Position numbers and translations under genes: made by a program
Shown: one piece after another, positions 53,367-62,256 of the stretch
Numbering within the stretch: the stretch's first letter is position 1
Layout of the letters: every line of letters starts with the position of its first letter
Virus record (IMG/VR): IMGVR_UViG_3300013114_000447
Location: 1-64,000 of that record
Strand: one strand, 5' to 3'
Origin: a virus
Length of the DNA: 64,000 nucleotides
Notes under the pieces: generated by a model
Seen by the model: the letters and a program-made list of their open reading frames with translations, nothing else
The model's database searches: none
Told to the model about the DNA's origin: nothing

Positions 53367-54191
53367 ATGAAAAAAACAAAAATAATTGCGGAAATAGGTA
53401 TTAATCATAATGGCGATATTGATTTGGCAAAAAGACTAATTGATGCTGCCGTTGTAGCCGGCTGCGATTATGCAAAATTTCAAAAAAGAACACCCGATAT
53501 TTGTGTACCAGATCATCAAAAGTCCAAGCTTAGAAAAACGCCTTGGGGCGAAATTCCATATATCGATTATAAAAAAAAGATAGAGTTTGAAAAAGATGAA
53601 TATGATGAATTGTTTGATTATGTAAAAGGAAAACCAATAGAAATATTTGCATCTGTTTGGGACAAGCCGTCTGTTGACTTTATGAAAACGTATGGAGGCC
53701 CTATGAAAATAGGCTCTGCAATGATAACAGATACAGAACTGTGTTCGTATGCTAGAAAAAATACGGACTTGTTAATAATATCGACAGGAATGAGCACTGA
53801 ATCCGAAATTGAAAAATGTGTCGATGCTTGCAGCCCAGATGTGATAATGCATACAAATTCTACATATCCCAGTCCCGTTTCAGAACTAAATTTAAATTAT
53901 ATTAATTGGTTATTAGAGAAATGGAATTGTGATATTGGATATAGTGGACATGAATATGGTTTAGTGACAACCTACGCAGCCGTAGTAATGGGGTGCAATT
54001 GGATCGAAAGGCACCTGACTTTAGATAGAACCATGTGGGGATCTGATCATTCTGCATCAGTTGAACCTCATGGCTTTATTAAATTAGTAAAAGGAATAAG
54101 AGACATTGAAAGATCAATGGGTCCCCCAGCCTCGCAAAGAGTTTGTTTGGGAAGCGAGCTTTCAAAAAGAAACAGCTTGAGGAAAAAATGA
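53367..54191 (+). CDS. neuB: Sialic acid (nonulosonic acid) synthase, SAF-less (274 aa)
   Basis: IIAEIGINHNGDIDLAKRLI, CDYAKFQKRTPD, GYSGHEYGL and WIERHLTLDRTMWGSDHSAS carry the catalytic motifs of NeuB, which condenses ManNAc-type sugars with phosphoenolpyruvate. The C-terminal SAF domain (~60 residues) is missing, so this is the catalytic barrel only. It ends in an ATGA overlap with the next gene. Confidence 0.85.
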   Translation: MKKTKIIAEIGINHNGDIDLAKRLIDAAVVAGCDYAKFQKRTPDICVPDHQKSKLRKTPWGEIPYIDYKKKIEFEKDEYDELFDYVKGKPIEIFASVWDKPSVDFMKTYGGPMKIGSAMITDTELCSYARKNTDLLIISTGMSTESEIEKCVDACSPDVIMHTNSTYPSPVSELNLNYINWLLEKWNCDIGYSGHEYGLVTTYAAVVMGCNWIERHLTLDRTMWGSDHSASVEPHGFIKLVKGIRDIERSMGPPASQRVCLGSELSKRNSLRKK

Positions 54192-54838
54192 GCAAACTTA
54201 AAATTGAGATTGGTGGAGGGGCCCACCCACGCCCTGGATTTGAGCAGTTTGAGAGTGACGGCGGATTCAATATTATAACTGACGAAATACCATATGAGAA
54301 CAATTCTATTGATGTGGTTTATATGTCTCATATTATTGAACATATACCGTTTTATTGTGCTCCTAACGTTTTAATTAAGATACACAAGAAATTAAAACCC
54401 GGAGGGTATCTTAGGGTGGTGTGCCCCGATTTAGAACAAATTATTGAGGCATATATAAAAAAAGATTATCTTGCTTTTCCAGCTTATAAACACGAGATCT
54501 TCATCGACCCCGATGGACTGCTGCCGCCCATCGAGGGTGCTAGCGGAGGAAGTCTTAGGAATAAATGGGGCGGCATTCATCCTTTGAACGTCAAATTGGG
54601 TATTGGTGGACTTTTTCTTAATCAGATTTGCTCGCAGGCGCCTAATGGCACGGGAGATTTAGATATATATTCTGGTGGACAGAAGGTTTCTAGCCAATCT
54701 CATATAAGTGCTTATGATTTTGAGATGATGCACAACTTGTTGAAATACGTTGGTTTTTCTAAAATTGATAGAACAGAAATAACTTCTTTTGATACTTGGA
54801 ATAAACCGGGACAACTAGCGGTAAATGCGCGGAAATGA
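54188..54838 (+). CDS. SAM-dependent methyltransferase (216 aa)
   Basis: LKIEIGGGAHPRPGFEQFES resembles the methyltransferase-11 motif I (here with GGG), followed by NSIDVVYMSHIIEHIPFYCA and KLKPGGYLRVVCPDLEQII. Probably methylates a sugar. Start at ATG 54188 overlaps the neuB stop. Confidence 0.8.
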   Translation: MSKLKIEIGGGAHPRPGFEQFESDGGFNIITDEIPYENNSIDVVYMSHIIEHIPFYCAPNVLIKIHKKLKPGGYLRVVCPDLEQIIEAYIKKDYLAFPAYKHEIFIDPDGLLPPIEGASGGSLRNKWGGIHPLNVKLGIGGLFLNQICSQAPNGTGDLDIYSGGQKVSSQSHISAYDFEMMHNLLKYVGFSKIDRTEITSFDTWNKPGQLAVNARK

Positions 54839-54841
54839 AAA

Positions 54842-55156
54842 ATGAAAATTTTTGTTGACATTGATGAAACTATTTGCAAGTATTTGGGTGAGCGGCATTA
54901 CCCGAGTGCTATCCCCATAAAAGAAAGAATACTTAGAATCAATGAACTTTATGATGAAGGTCATGAAATTACGTATTGGACCGCAAGAGGGGCCCTGACC
55001 GGTATTGACTGGCTTGATATTACAAAAAAGCAGCTTAACGACTGGAACTGCAAGTATCATAAATTAAGCGTTGGCGAAAAGCCTGTATATGACTTATTGA
55101 TATGCGATAAAGCGATCAATAGTAATGAATATTTTAAAAAAGAAGAGGCTGAATAG
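54842..55156 (+). CDS. Small HAD-type phosphatase (104 aa)
   Basis: MKIFVDIDETICKYLGERHY has HAD motif I (DIDET), and ITYWTARGALTG has motif II (TAR-type). The end DLLICDKAI gives motif IV (D-K). Such short capsule-biosynthesis phosphatases act on sugar phosphates. It starts 4 bases after the methyltransferase stop. Confidence 0.8.
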   Translation: MKIFVDIDETICKYLGERHYPSAIPIKERILRINELYDEGHEITYWTARGALTGIDWLDITKKQLNDWNCKYHKLSVGEKPVYDLLICDKAINSNEYFKKEEAE

Positions 55157-55160
55157 CAAA

Positions 55161-56081
55161 ATGTTAGATCTTATTGTCTTTGTAAAGTCTTCAGGAGCCA
55201 ACGTTAGACTTGATAATTTGTATGACATGGTTAATTCCTTTATTGTTAAAAATAAAAATTTAAATTATAAATTTTATTTTGCTGTTGACAGCGGGATAGA
55301 GAGTTCTCTAACGAATATGTTAAAAGAAATTAATCATGAGGACAAGATTTTAGATATTGTTACCACCAATAATTCGTGGGCAATTGATTTCAACATCTTT
55401 CTTGATACATATAAGAACGCATCAAAATGGTTGTTAATCACTCATGATGACGTAGTGTTCGAAAGTGATGATTATTTCAATAGGATTACTGATGCCGTGA
55501 AAGGATACGAAGAGCAGATTGGGTGGGTAACTTCTACTAGTGAATATTACTATAAATATGAAAGAAAAATGATCACTGATACCTTCCGTCCTGGTTTTTA
55601 CAAAGATGCCGCCAATTGGGGCGCAATGTTTCAACTTCACACACGCGATTTAGATAAGCCTGATTATCCCAAAGGACCTGTAAAGATCCATGGACCAATG
55701 TCCGCAATTATGATAACAACAATGAAATCAATGCAAAAAATTGGATTTTGTGAAGATTGGACGCGCTATACTATGCTAATTGATGAAGACTGGTCCTTGG
55801 AAGCGCTAAAGAATAATTTATGGAACGTGTGGGTGCCACATATATATCATCTACACCCTAATAGAAAAAATTTAAGAAAGGCGAATAATCGTTGGATGGA
55901 AGAAGCACACGCCGGCCTAAAGCAAAAATGGGGGTTTGATACAGGTAATCCCACAACTACAGGATGGGAACAAGGTGTCTCTATCCCTTTAGAGGATTTA
56001 AGAAAGATATATGAGAACACCAATATTCCTTGGTCTTCTTATCGAAACAGCTATGATTGGGAATATCTAGATGATGACTGA
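55161..56081 (+). CDS. Glycosyltransferase-like protein (306 aa)
   Basis: Start ATG 55161 (MLDLIVFVKSSGANVRLDNL). The acidic strand end LLITHDDVVFESDDYFNRIT is like the metal-binding site of GT-A enzymes, and LIDEDWSLEALKNN may be a second acidic site. The C-terminal part contains NVWVPHIYHLHPN. Its exact family is not clear. Confidence 0.6.
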   Translation: MLDLIVFVKSSGANVRLDNLYDMVNSFIVKNKNLNYKFYFAVDSGIESSLTNMLKEINHEDKILDIVTTNNSWAIDFNIFLDTYKNASKWLLITHDDVVFESDDYFNRITDAVKGYEEQIGWVTSTSEYYYKYERKMITDTFRPGFYKDAANWGAMFQLHTRDLDKPDYPKGPVKIHGPMSAIMITTMKSMQKIGFCEDWTRYTMLIDEDWSLEALKNNLWNVWVPHIYHLHPNRKNLRKANNRWMEEAHAGLKQKWGFDTGNPTTTGWEQGVSIPLEDLRKIYENTNIPWSSYRNSYDWEYLDDD

Positions 56082-56658
56082 TTTTTGGAAAAACATTTGG
56101 GATACTAAAGGTGATAGCGCCAGCACGGACCTGCTTTTCCTAGATGGCTATGAACACTTAAATATTGAATTTAATAGCCAAGACCTTTGTGAGAAGATTG
56201 CGCACCTAGGCGAATTTGAATATGGAGAAAAAATCTTAGAGGTAGGCTGTGGCTGTGGATTTTTGGCTCGCGAATTCCAGATCCATTATGCATACACAGG
56301 TGTAGACTATTCAGAATCAATTATTAATAAACACAAACAACTGTTCCCGACTCACTGTGTAGAGGTGGCGAATTCGGACAGGTTGCCTTTCGAAGATAAT
56401 TCCTTCGATAGAGTTTTTTGCTTCGGACTTTTTCAATACCTGCCAAATGAAGAGCATGCAGCTAAAACAATAAATGAAATGCAACGGGTGTCACGGAATA
56501 CAGTATTTCTAGGAGATCTTAAGGACTCCACCACTCGTCAAGAACACTTTGTTTTTCCAAAAGAGAAATTAGATGCCCAAGGCTTTAAAATGTCGGATTG
56601 CCTCTATGACGCGTCAGACGTCGAAAGGTATAACGCAGTTTACGGAGGAAATAGATGA
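56071..56658 (+). CDS. SAM-dependent methyltransferase, class I (195 aa)
   Basis: KILEVGCGCGFLAREFQIHY is a perfect motif I; AYTGVDYSESII and NSFDRVFCFGLFQYLPNEEH follow. It probably methylates a sugar or a small molecule. It overlaps the upstream gene by 11 bases. Confidence 0.85.
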   Translation: MMTDFWKNIWDTKGDSASTDLLFLDGYEHLNIEFNSQDLCEKIAHLGEFEYGEKILEVGCGCGFLAREFQIHYAYTGVDYSESIINKHKQLFPTHCVEVANSDRLPFEDNSFDRVFCFGLFQYLPNEEHAAKTINEMQRVSRNTVFLGDLKDSTTRQEHFVFPKEKLDAQGFKMSDCLYDASDVERYNAVYGGNR

Positions 56659-57218
56659 TTTGGAATGAAATTTTGTGTTTAGGAGACTCCATCACATATG
56701 GGGCCCGCGACCGATATGGTCGCTCTTATCCTGCAGAATTAGGCAAAATTCTCTTTGAAGAAACTGGAGAATTTTATTATTGCCATAATTATAGTCAATG
56801 CGGAGACACTAGTTCAGATCTTCTAAGAAAGGCGTGGAACGCTACCAAAGGACACAAAGAAGCGAAGTTGGCGATCATTATGATTGGAACCAACGATACT
56901 CAAAGTGGCATACCTCCGGAAATTTATCGCGACAATCTCAGACAGATTGTTTCAATCACTAAGATTCATGGTAAGATACCTATTGTTGCCACTCTTCCGC
57001 AGTTGGGATTTACACCTTTATATTTAAAAAATTGTGATTATATTGATTTGTATAATAAAGTAATTTTAGAGCTATCGAAATCAATGGGCTTTGAAGTATG
57101 TGATATGAGTGACACAGAGAAATATTATATTGATAACGTACATTACACACATGAGGGCTATAATTTGCTAGCCCAAAAATTTGCAGATAAAATTTTAAGT
57201 TTACAAACAAGGAGATAG
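56655..57218 (+). CDS. SGNH/GDSL hydrolase (187 aa)
   Basis: Block I LCLGDSITYGARD, block II SQCGDTSSDL, block III IMIGTNDTQ and block V DNVHYTHEGY give the Ser, Gly, Asn and Asp/His residues of the family. It acts as an esterase, perhaps removing O-acetyl groups from glycans. Typical length. Confidence 0.85.
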   Translation: MIWNEILCLGDSITYGARDRYGRSYPAELGKILFEETGEFYYCHNYSQCGDTSSDLLRKAWNATKGHKEAKLAIIMIGTNDTQSGIPPEIYRDNLRQIVSITKIHGKIPIVATLPQLGFTPLYLKNCDYIDLYNKVILELSKSMGFEVCDMSDTEKYYIDNVHYTHEGYNLLAQKFADKILSLQTRR

Positions 57219-57219
57219 A

Positions 57220-58047
57220 ATGGGTACTGGATATAGTGTAGGAGTAATTGGCGGAGGCTTTGTGGGTTCGGCCGTCGCCTTTGGATTTGGGAGTAGTAAC
57301 TCGTATGATTTTGAAGTCAAGGTATATGACTTAGATCCCAACAAGAGCACACATTCATTTGAAGAAACGGTTACGCAATCAGACTTTATTTTTATGTGTC
57401 TCCCGACACCTTCGAGAGAAGACATGTCAATTGACCTTTCATACATAGAAAAGAGCATGGAACAAGTAAGCAAGCTGGTTGATCCGTTTGAACAAACAGT
57501 GGTTATTAAGTCCACTGTCATCCCTGGCACCTGTCGTAGGCTATCGAAAAAATATGGTCTTAACATCGTATCCAATCCTGAATTCTTGACCGAGAGACGG
57601 GCAAAATGGGACTTTATTAACGCTGCTCAAGTTGTAATCGGAAGCGATGAAAAGGATGCCGGCTCCAAAGTAAAGAGCCTTTATGAAAAAAGATTTTCGT
57701 CTATGAAATATTTGGTAACTGACAGCACCACTGCCGAATTTGTTAAGTACATGTTAAACTGTTTCTTTTCGGTTAAGTTAAGTTTTATGAATGAAATGTA
57801 TCAAGTGGGACAGTCTTTTGGAGTAGATTGGGACGATGCGGTCACTGGATTAGTATCTGATAGTCGCGTCGGTGATTCACACGTCACCGTTCCTGGCCCA
57901 GACGGCAAGTTTGGCTTTGGTGGCCATTGCTTCCCCAAAGATATTAATGCCATGATTAGATTTGCTGAGCGATTAGGGGTCGATACCAAGGTGTTGAAAG
58001 CAGCGTGGGACAAGAATTTAGATATTCGTGAGGAAAACTTGCGATGA
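57220..58047 (+). CDS. UDP-glucose/GDP-mannose dehydrogenase-like, C-terminally short (275 aa)
   Basis: The Rossmann start SVGVIGGGFVGSAVAFGFGS, the strand FIFMCLPTPSREDMS, STVIPGT, NPEFLTERRAKWDFINAAQV and the catalytic Cys motif FGFGGHCFPKD are all present. It ends at residue 275, so the C-terminal UDP-binding domain of normal ~400-aa enzymes is missing. It may be non-oxidative or work with another subunit. Confidence 0.75.
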   Translation: MGTGYSVGVIGGGFVGSAVAFGFGSSNSYDFEVKVYDLDPNKSTHSFEETVTQSDFIFMCLPTPSREDMSIDLSYIEKSMEQVSKLVDPFEQTVVIKSTVIPGTCRRLSKKYGLNIVSNPEFLTERRAKWDFINAAQVVIGSDEKDAGSKVKSLYEKRFSSMKYLVTDSTTAEFVKYMLNCFFSVKLSFMNEMYQVGQSFGVDWDDAVTGLVSDSRVGDSHVTVPGPDGKFGFGGHCFPKDINAMIRFAERLGVDTKVLKAAWDKNLDIREENLR

Positions 58048-58991
58048 GAGTTTTAGTAACCGGTGCAAAAGGAGTTGTAGGCTCTAAATTGAGTGAAACT
58101 TTGACGTTAAAAGGCCATAGTGTTTTTGGTGTTGATTTGTTTCACGCTGAAGAACTCTATGGACACGGACTAGGAAAGGTAAAGAATGACAATTATTTTC
58201 GTTGTGATATCGGAGAATACAGGCAGATAAAAGATGTCATCGAATATGTTCAACCTGAGATTGTATTTAATTGTGCTGCTGAATTTGGGCGCTGGAATGG
58301 CGAACACTTCTATGAACAAGTATGGAAAAGCAACGCCATTGGTTTGAAGAATATTATTAGGCTACAAGAGCAACACGGATTTAAACTTATACACTGTTCG
58401 TCATCCGAAGTGTATGGCGATTATAAAGATGTGATGTATGAAGATGTATTAGAAAAAATACCGATTAATCAAATGAATGATTACGCAATTTCGAAGAAAG
58501 TTAATGAAATGCAAATTAAAAACTCCCAGGTTATGTATGATACTCAAACTGTACTTATTCGTATTTTTAACACATATGGTCCTGGCGAATGGTATCATCC
58601 TTTTAGAAGTGTAAATTGTCTTTTTACGTACAATCTTTTACACAACAGGCCCATTACGGTTTTCAAGGGGCATACGCGAACGAGTACCTATATCTATGAT
58701 TGTACTCGAACCATTTCAAACATTATTGATAACTTTAAGAATGGAGAAGTGTACAACATTGCTAGCCAAAGTCACCATACTATCGAAGAATTAGTAGAGA
58801 TGATATTAAAAGCCACTGGCGCAGATCCAGGACTTGTTACTTATAAAGAACACTTAGAAATTTTGACCACAAAAGATAAATTTGTAGATGCCAAAAAGGC
58901 TCGCTCGGATCTGGATCATCAAGATACAGTATCATTAGAGAAAGGCGTCCAGAAGACCGTTGAGTGGATGAAAGAATATTATAGATTATGA
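58044..58991 (+). CDS. NAD-dependent epimerase/dehydratase (315 aa)
   Basis: Motif RVLVTGAKGVVGSKLSETLT; catalytic Tyr and Lys in MNDYAISKKVNEMQ; RIFNTYGPGEWYHP. Uses a nucleotide-sugar substrate; exact chemistry unclear. ATGA overlap with the dehydrogenase gene. Confidence 0.85.
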   Translation: MRVLVTGAKGVVGSKLSETLTLKGHSVFGVDLFHAEELYGHGLGKVKNDNYFRCDIGEYRQIKDVIEYVQPEIVFNCAAEFGRWNGEHFYEQVWKSNAIGLKNIIRLQEQHGFKLIHCSSSEVYGDYKDVMYEDVLEKIPINQMNDYAISKKVNEMQIKNSQVMYDTQTVLIRIFNTYGPGEWYHPFRSVNCLFTYNLLHNRPITVFKGHTRTSTYIYDCTRTISNIIDNFKNGEVYNIASQSHHTIEELVEMILKATGADPGLVTYKEHLEILTTKDKFVDAKKARSDLDHQDTVSLEKGVQKTVEWMKEYYRL

Positions 58992-60061
58992 AAAAAATAG
59001 TTCACATTGTAGGAACGCGTCCAAATTATGTTAAAGCAGCACCAGTAATTAATGCTATTAATTTTGGAACCCAAACGATCATCAACACAGGGCAACATTA
59101 TGATAAAAGCTTATCGGCGGATATTATAAAGTCTCTAAATATGCGCCCTCCTGATATAAATCTAAATATCCCGAAAGGTTTAAATGTGTTCGATAGAATC
59201 TGCCATTTGCTGACAGATATTGCGCAACAACTGGCGGAAATAAAACCTGATATTGTAATATTATATGGAGATGTGGACTCAACATTGGCGGGAGCGCTCG
59301 CAGCTACGCGCTTACTCATACCTACCGCCCATGTTGAAGCCGGCTTACGAAGTTTTGACAATACAATGCCTGAAGAAATAAATAGAAAGATTGTAGACAG
59401 ATTAGCATCCATGCATTTTGTAACAGAAAAATCAGGAATTACCAATTTAAATCATGAAGGTTTTAGCACCAGTGTGCACTTTGTGGGAAATACGATGATT
59501 GATTCTTTAGTTGCTGTCATGAATAGTGATTCATATAAAAAGTCTTCTTATGAAAACGATGATAATATTTTATTGACTTGTCATCGCCCCTTCAATGTGG
59601 ATACAGAAGACGCCCTACAGAATATATTAAAAATGTGTCAGTCTATTGACGAAAAGATTGTCTGGCCAGTGCATCCCCGGACTGCACATAAAATGCAATC
59701 TTCTGAGAACCTATCGCAAGCTTTTAAGGATACTTCTAATTTGGAACTAATTGAGCCTCTAGATTACTGTAATTTTTTAAAAATGATGGCAACTAGCCGC
59801 CTTGTGATTACAGATTCGGGAGGGATCCAAGAAGAAACAACATATTTAAAGATTCCCTGTTTAACGATTCGCCCCAACACCGAACGACCGATTACGGTTG
59901 AAATTGGAAGCAACATTTTGAGTTCATTTGAAGATGTTTCTTCTTATGTGGAGATGGCTTACAAGAACGAATATAAGACTTGCACACTTCCCCCTAAATG
60001 GGATGGCGCCGCCTCTACACGTATTGCTGAAAAACTTTTAAGTTTTATGGAGAAAATATAG
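58988..60061 (+). CDS. wecB: UDP-GlcNAc 2-epimerase (357 aa)
   Basis: HIVGTRPNYVKAAPVINAIN, HVEAGLRSFDNTMPEEINRK, CHRPFNVDTE and ITDSGGIQEETTYLKIPCLT are clear motifs of the non-hydrolysing WecB-type enzyme. It interconverts UDP-GlcNAc and UDP-ManNAc, the entry for sialic-acid-like sugars used by neuB at 53367. Normal length. The HRREN motif is changed to HRPFN. Confidence 0.85.
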   Translation: MKKIVHIVGTRPNYVKAAPVINAINFGTQTIINTGQHYDKSLSADIIKSLNMRPPDINLNIPKGLNVFDRICHLLTDIAQQLAEIKPDIVILYGDVDSTLAGALAATRLLIPTAHVEAGLRSFDNTMPEEINRKIVDRLASMHFVTEKSGITNLNHEGFSTSVHFVGNTMIDSLVAVMNSDSYKKSSYENDDNILLTCHRPFNVDTEDALQNILKMCQSIDEKIVWPVHPRTAHKMQSSENLSQAFKDTSNLELIEPLDYCNFLKMMATSRLVITDSGGIQEETTYLKIPCLTIRPNTERPITVEIGSNILSSFEDVSSYVEMAYKNEYKTCTLPPKWDGAASTRIAEKLLSFMEKI

Positions 60062-60062
60062 A

Positions 60063-60890
60063 ATGAGCGATAGAAGACATATTTCATTTGTAGGCATTAA
60101 AAGAAGTGGAAATCATGCAGTACAAAACTGGATTTTACATCAGATCCCAGAACCTATTTCAGTGATCAATAATCACCAATCTGATGCCGCAAAGCGAATT
60201 ACTCACCCTGCAGATTTTGATGCACCATCACTGCACACGGGCGCCATGGAAAACGAATCGGCAATGTACACGTATGAAAATCTAAGCCTTCAAGGAACAG
60301 GCCATGGAACTCCAATGCATATTGATGACTTTAAAAAACTACCTCCCTATAATTATTTGGCAAATATATTATTGTTGCGCGATCCGTTTAACAACTTGGC
60401 TAGTTTATACCAACACGCGCTGCGACGTCCCGGGATGGAGCCCCCTCATATAAAGAACTTTATTATGTTGTGGAAAAGCTATGCGCACGAGTTTACAAAT
60501 AATACCAATTTTTTGACACCCCTCGACACCGCCCTGAAGCCTGGAAAAGTGTGTATCTCTTATAATGAATGGTTTAAAAGCAAGCCATATAGACGTGGTA
60601 TATCTCAACAATTAGGATTGTCATTCAATGATAATGGGCTACAATTCGTTAATGGATTTGGAAATGGAAGCAGTTTTGATGGTGGGCAGCTACAAGGAAA
60701 CGCCCAGACAATGAACGTTCTTAATCGATGGCGTACCCTCGAAGATCCCCGAGACTCCAAAACGTTTCCTACATATCCATTTCGGGTCTTGTGGCCAGAT
60801 GCGCTTAAAATATTAGCTCAAGAACGAGACCTAATGTGGTATGTTCAGATGATATTTCCAGAAATTTTTGCAGAAGTAATAAGACAATAA
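60063..60890 (+). CDS. P-loop sulfotransferase-like protein (275 aa)
   Basis: FVGIKRSGNHAVQNWILHQI (phosphosulfate-binding-like loop) and ILLLRDPFNNLASLYQHALR (3'-phosphate segment) fit the sulfotransferase fold. The C-terminal part is aromatic (DLMWYVQMIF). Likely transfers sulfate onto a glycan. It is the third such protein in the window. Confidence 0.65.
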   Translation: MSDRRHISFVGIKRSGNHAVQNWILHQIPEPISVINNHQSDAAKRITHPADFDAPSLHTGAMENESAMYTYENLSLQGTGHGTPMHIDDFKKLPPYNYLANILLLRDPFNNLASLYQHALRRPGMEPPHIKNFIMLWKSYAHEFTNNTNFLTPLDTALKPGKVCISYNEWFKSKPYRRGISQQLGLSFNDNGLQFVNGFGNGSSFDGGQLQGNAQTMNVLNRWRTLEDPRDSKTFPTYPFRVLWPDALKILAQERDLMWYVQMIFPEIFAEVIRQ

Positions 60891-60909
60891 CAATTATAGG
60901 ATTTTAAAA

Positions 60910-61290
60910 ATGAAAAACAAAGAAAACACAATGACAACTCTTCTACCAATGACCCATGTAGATAAAGGATGGGGCTGGGAACGCTGGATTGTTAATTGTG
61001 AAGAATACTGTGGAAAATTATTATTCTTTAACAAAGGAAAACGCTGTTCTTGGCACTTTCATAAATTAAAGGATGAAGTATTTTATTTACAATCAGGCAA
61101 AATGATGATATACTATTCAGATGAAGATGATATTTCTATGGCCAAACAACAAATTTTAAAGGCAGGCGAGAACTTTCATGTATATCGCGGCCTGCGACAC
61201 CAAATGGTAGCTTTGGAGGATTCTGAGCTATTCGAATTTTCAACCCAACATTTTGACAGCGATAGCCATAGAGTATTGAAGGGCGACTAA
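60910..61290 (+). CDS. Cupin protein, ManA-type (126 aa)
   Basis: KLLFFNKGKRCSWHFHKLKD and FHVYRGLRHQMVALEDSELF are the two cupin motifs (H-x-H, then H), as in type II mannose-6-phosphate isomerase domains. It starts with a good ribosome site. It could supply mannose phosphate for the GDP-mannose/GDP-fucose branch that follows. Confidence 0.75.
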   Translation: MKNKENTMTTLLPMTHVDKGWGWERWIVNCEEYCGKLLFFNKGKRCSWHFHKLKDEVFYLQSGKMMIYYSDEDDISMAKQQILKAGENFHVYRGLRHQMVALEDSELFEFSTQHFDSDSHRVLKGD

Positions 61291-61326
61291 TGGATATTTA
61301 TTTAAACTCAGGAGTATATTTTAATA

Positions 61327-62256
61327 ATGACTAAAAAAATCTTAGTAACCGGCGGCAGTGGAATGGTAGGCGCCGCATTACAATCTATTTTACCAGATGC
61401 AATTTATATTTCATCTAAAGACTTTGATTTACGCAACCCTCTTGATGCTGAAGCCATGTTTGCCATTCATAAGCCGGATTGGGTTATTCATTTAGCTGCG
61501 CGAGTCGGAGGAGTCAAGGCTAATTCCGAATATGTGGGAGAGTTTTTCTTGGACAATGTACTCATAAACACTAATGTTTTAGAATATTCTCGCCGCCACA
61601 ATGTAGAGAAAGTAGTCTCGTTATTGAGCACTTGTGTATATCCTGACAAAGCCACTTACCCCTTGACAGAAGATCAGTTTCACAATGGACCACCCCATCT
61701 TTCTAATTATGGCTATGCGCATGCCAAGCGCATGATAGAGGTGCAGTCCAGAGCGTACAGAGAACAATATGGTTGTAATTTTATAACTGCAATTCCCAAT
61801 AATCTATTTGGAGAAAACGATAATTACGATCTCGAAGACTCACATGTGATGCCGGCAATTATGCATAAAATGCTATTGGCCAAACGAAATAAACAAAATA
61901 TGTTATTATGGGGGGATGGCAGTCCCTTACGCGAATTTACTTATTCGGTTGACTTGGCTAAGATTTTATTATTGTTGTTAGAAAAGTATGACGAACCCGC
62001 GCCAATTAATGTTGGCAACACGGGTGAACACTCGATTAAAGAAGTAGTAGAGTTGATTGCCAACTTTATGGACTTTGAAGGAGATATCCAGTGGGACACA
62101 TCTAAACCTGCAGGCCAATATCGCAAACCATCGGATAATTCTAAGTTAATAGAATTAGGATGGGCGGCTACAGACTATACCGATTTTGAAGAAGCGTTAG
62201 AAAAATCATGTAAGTGGTTTACAGATACATATCCAAATTTAAGAGGTGCGAAATGA
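61327..62256 (+). CDS. fcl: GDP-L-fucose synthase (309 aa)
   Basis: KKILVTGGSGMVGAALQSIL, HLAARVGGVKANSEYVGEFF, LLSTCVYPDK and NYGYAHAKRMIEVQSRAYRE (YxxxK) are Fcl/WcaG-type motifs; IPNNLFGENDNYDLEDSHVM completes the family. It converts GDP-4-keto-6-deoxymannose into GDP-L-fucose, following Gmd (next gene). Confidence 0.9.
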   Translation: MTKKILVTGGSGMVGAALQSILPDAIYISSKDFDLRNPLDAEAMFAIHKPDWVIHLAARVGGVKANSEYVGEFFLDNVLINTNVLEYSRRHNVEKVVSLLSTCVYPDKATYPLTEDQFHNGPPHLSNYGYAHAKRMIEVQSRAYREQYGCNFITAIPNNLFGENDNYDLEDSHVMPAIMHKMLLAKRNKQNMLLWGDGSPLREFTYSVDLAKILLLLLEKYDEPAPINVGNTGEHSIKEVVELIANFMDFEGDIQWDTSKPAGQYRKPSDNSKLIELGWAATDYTDFEEALEKSCKWFTDTYPNLRGAK

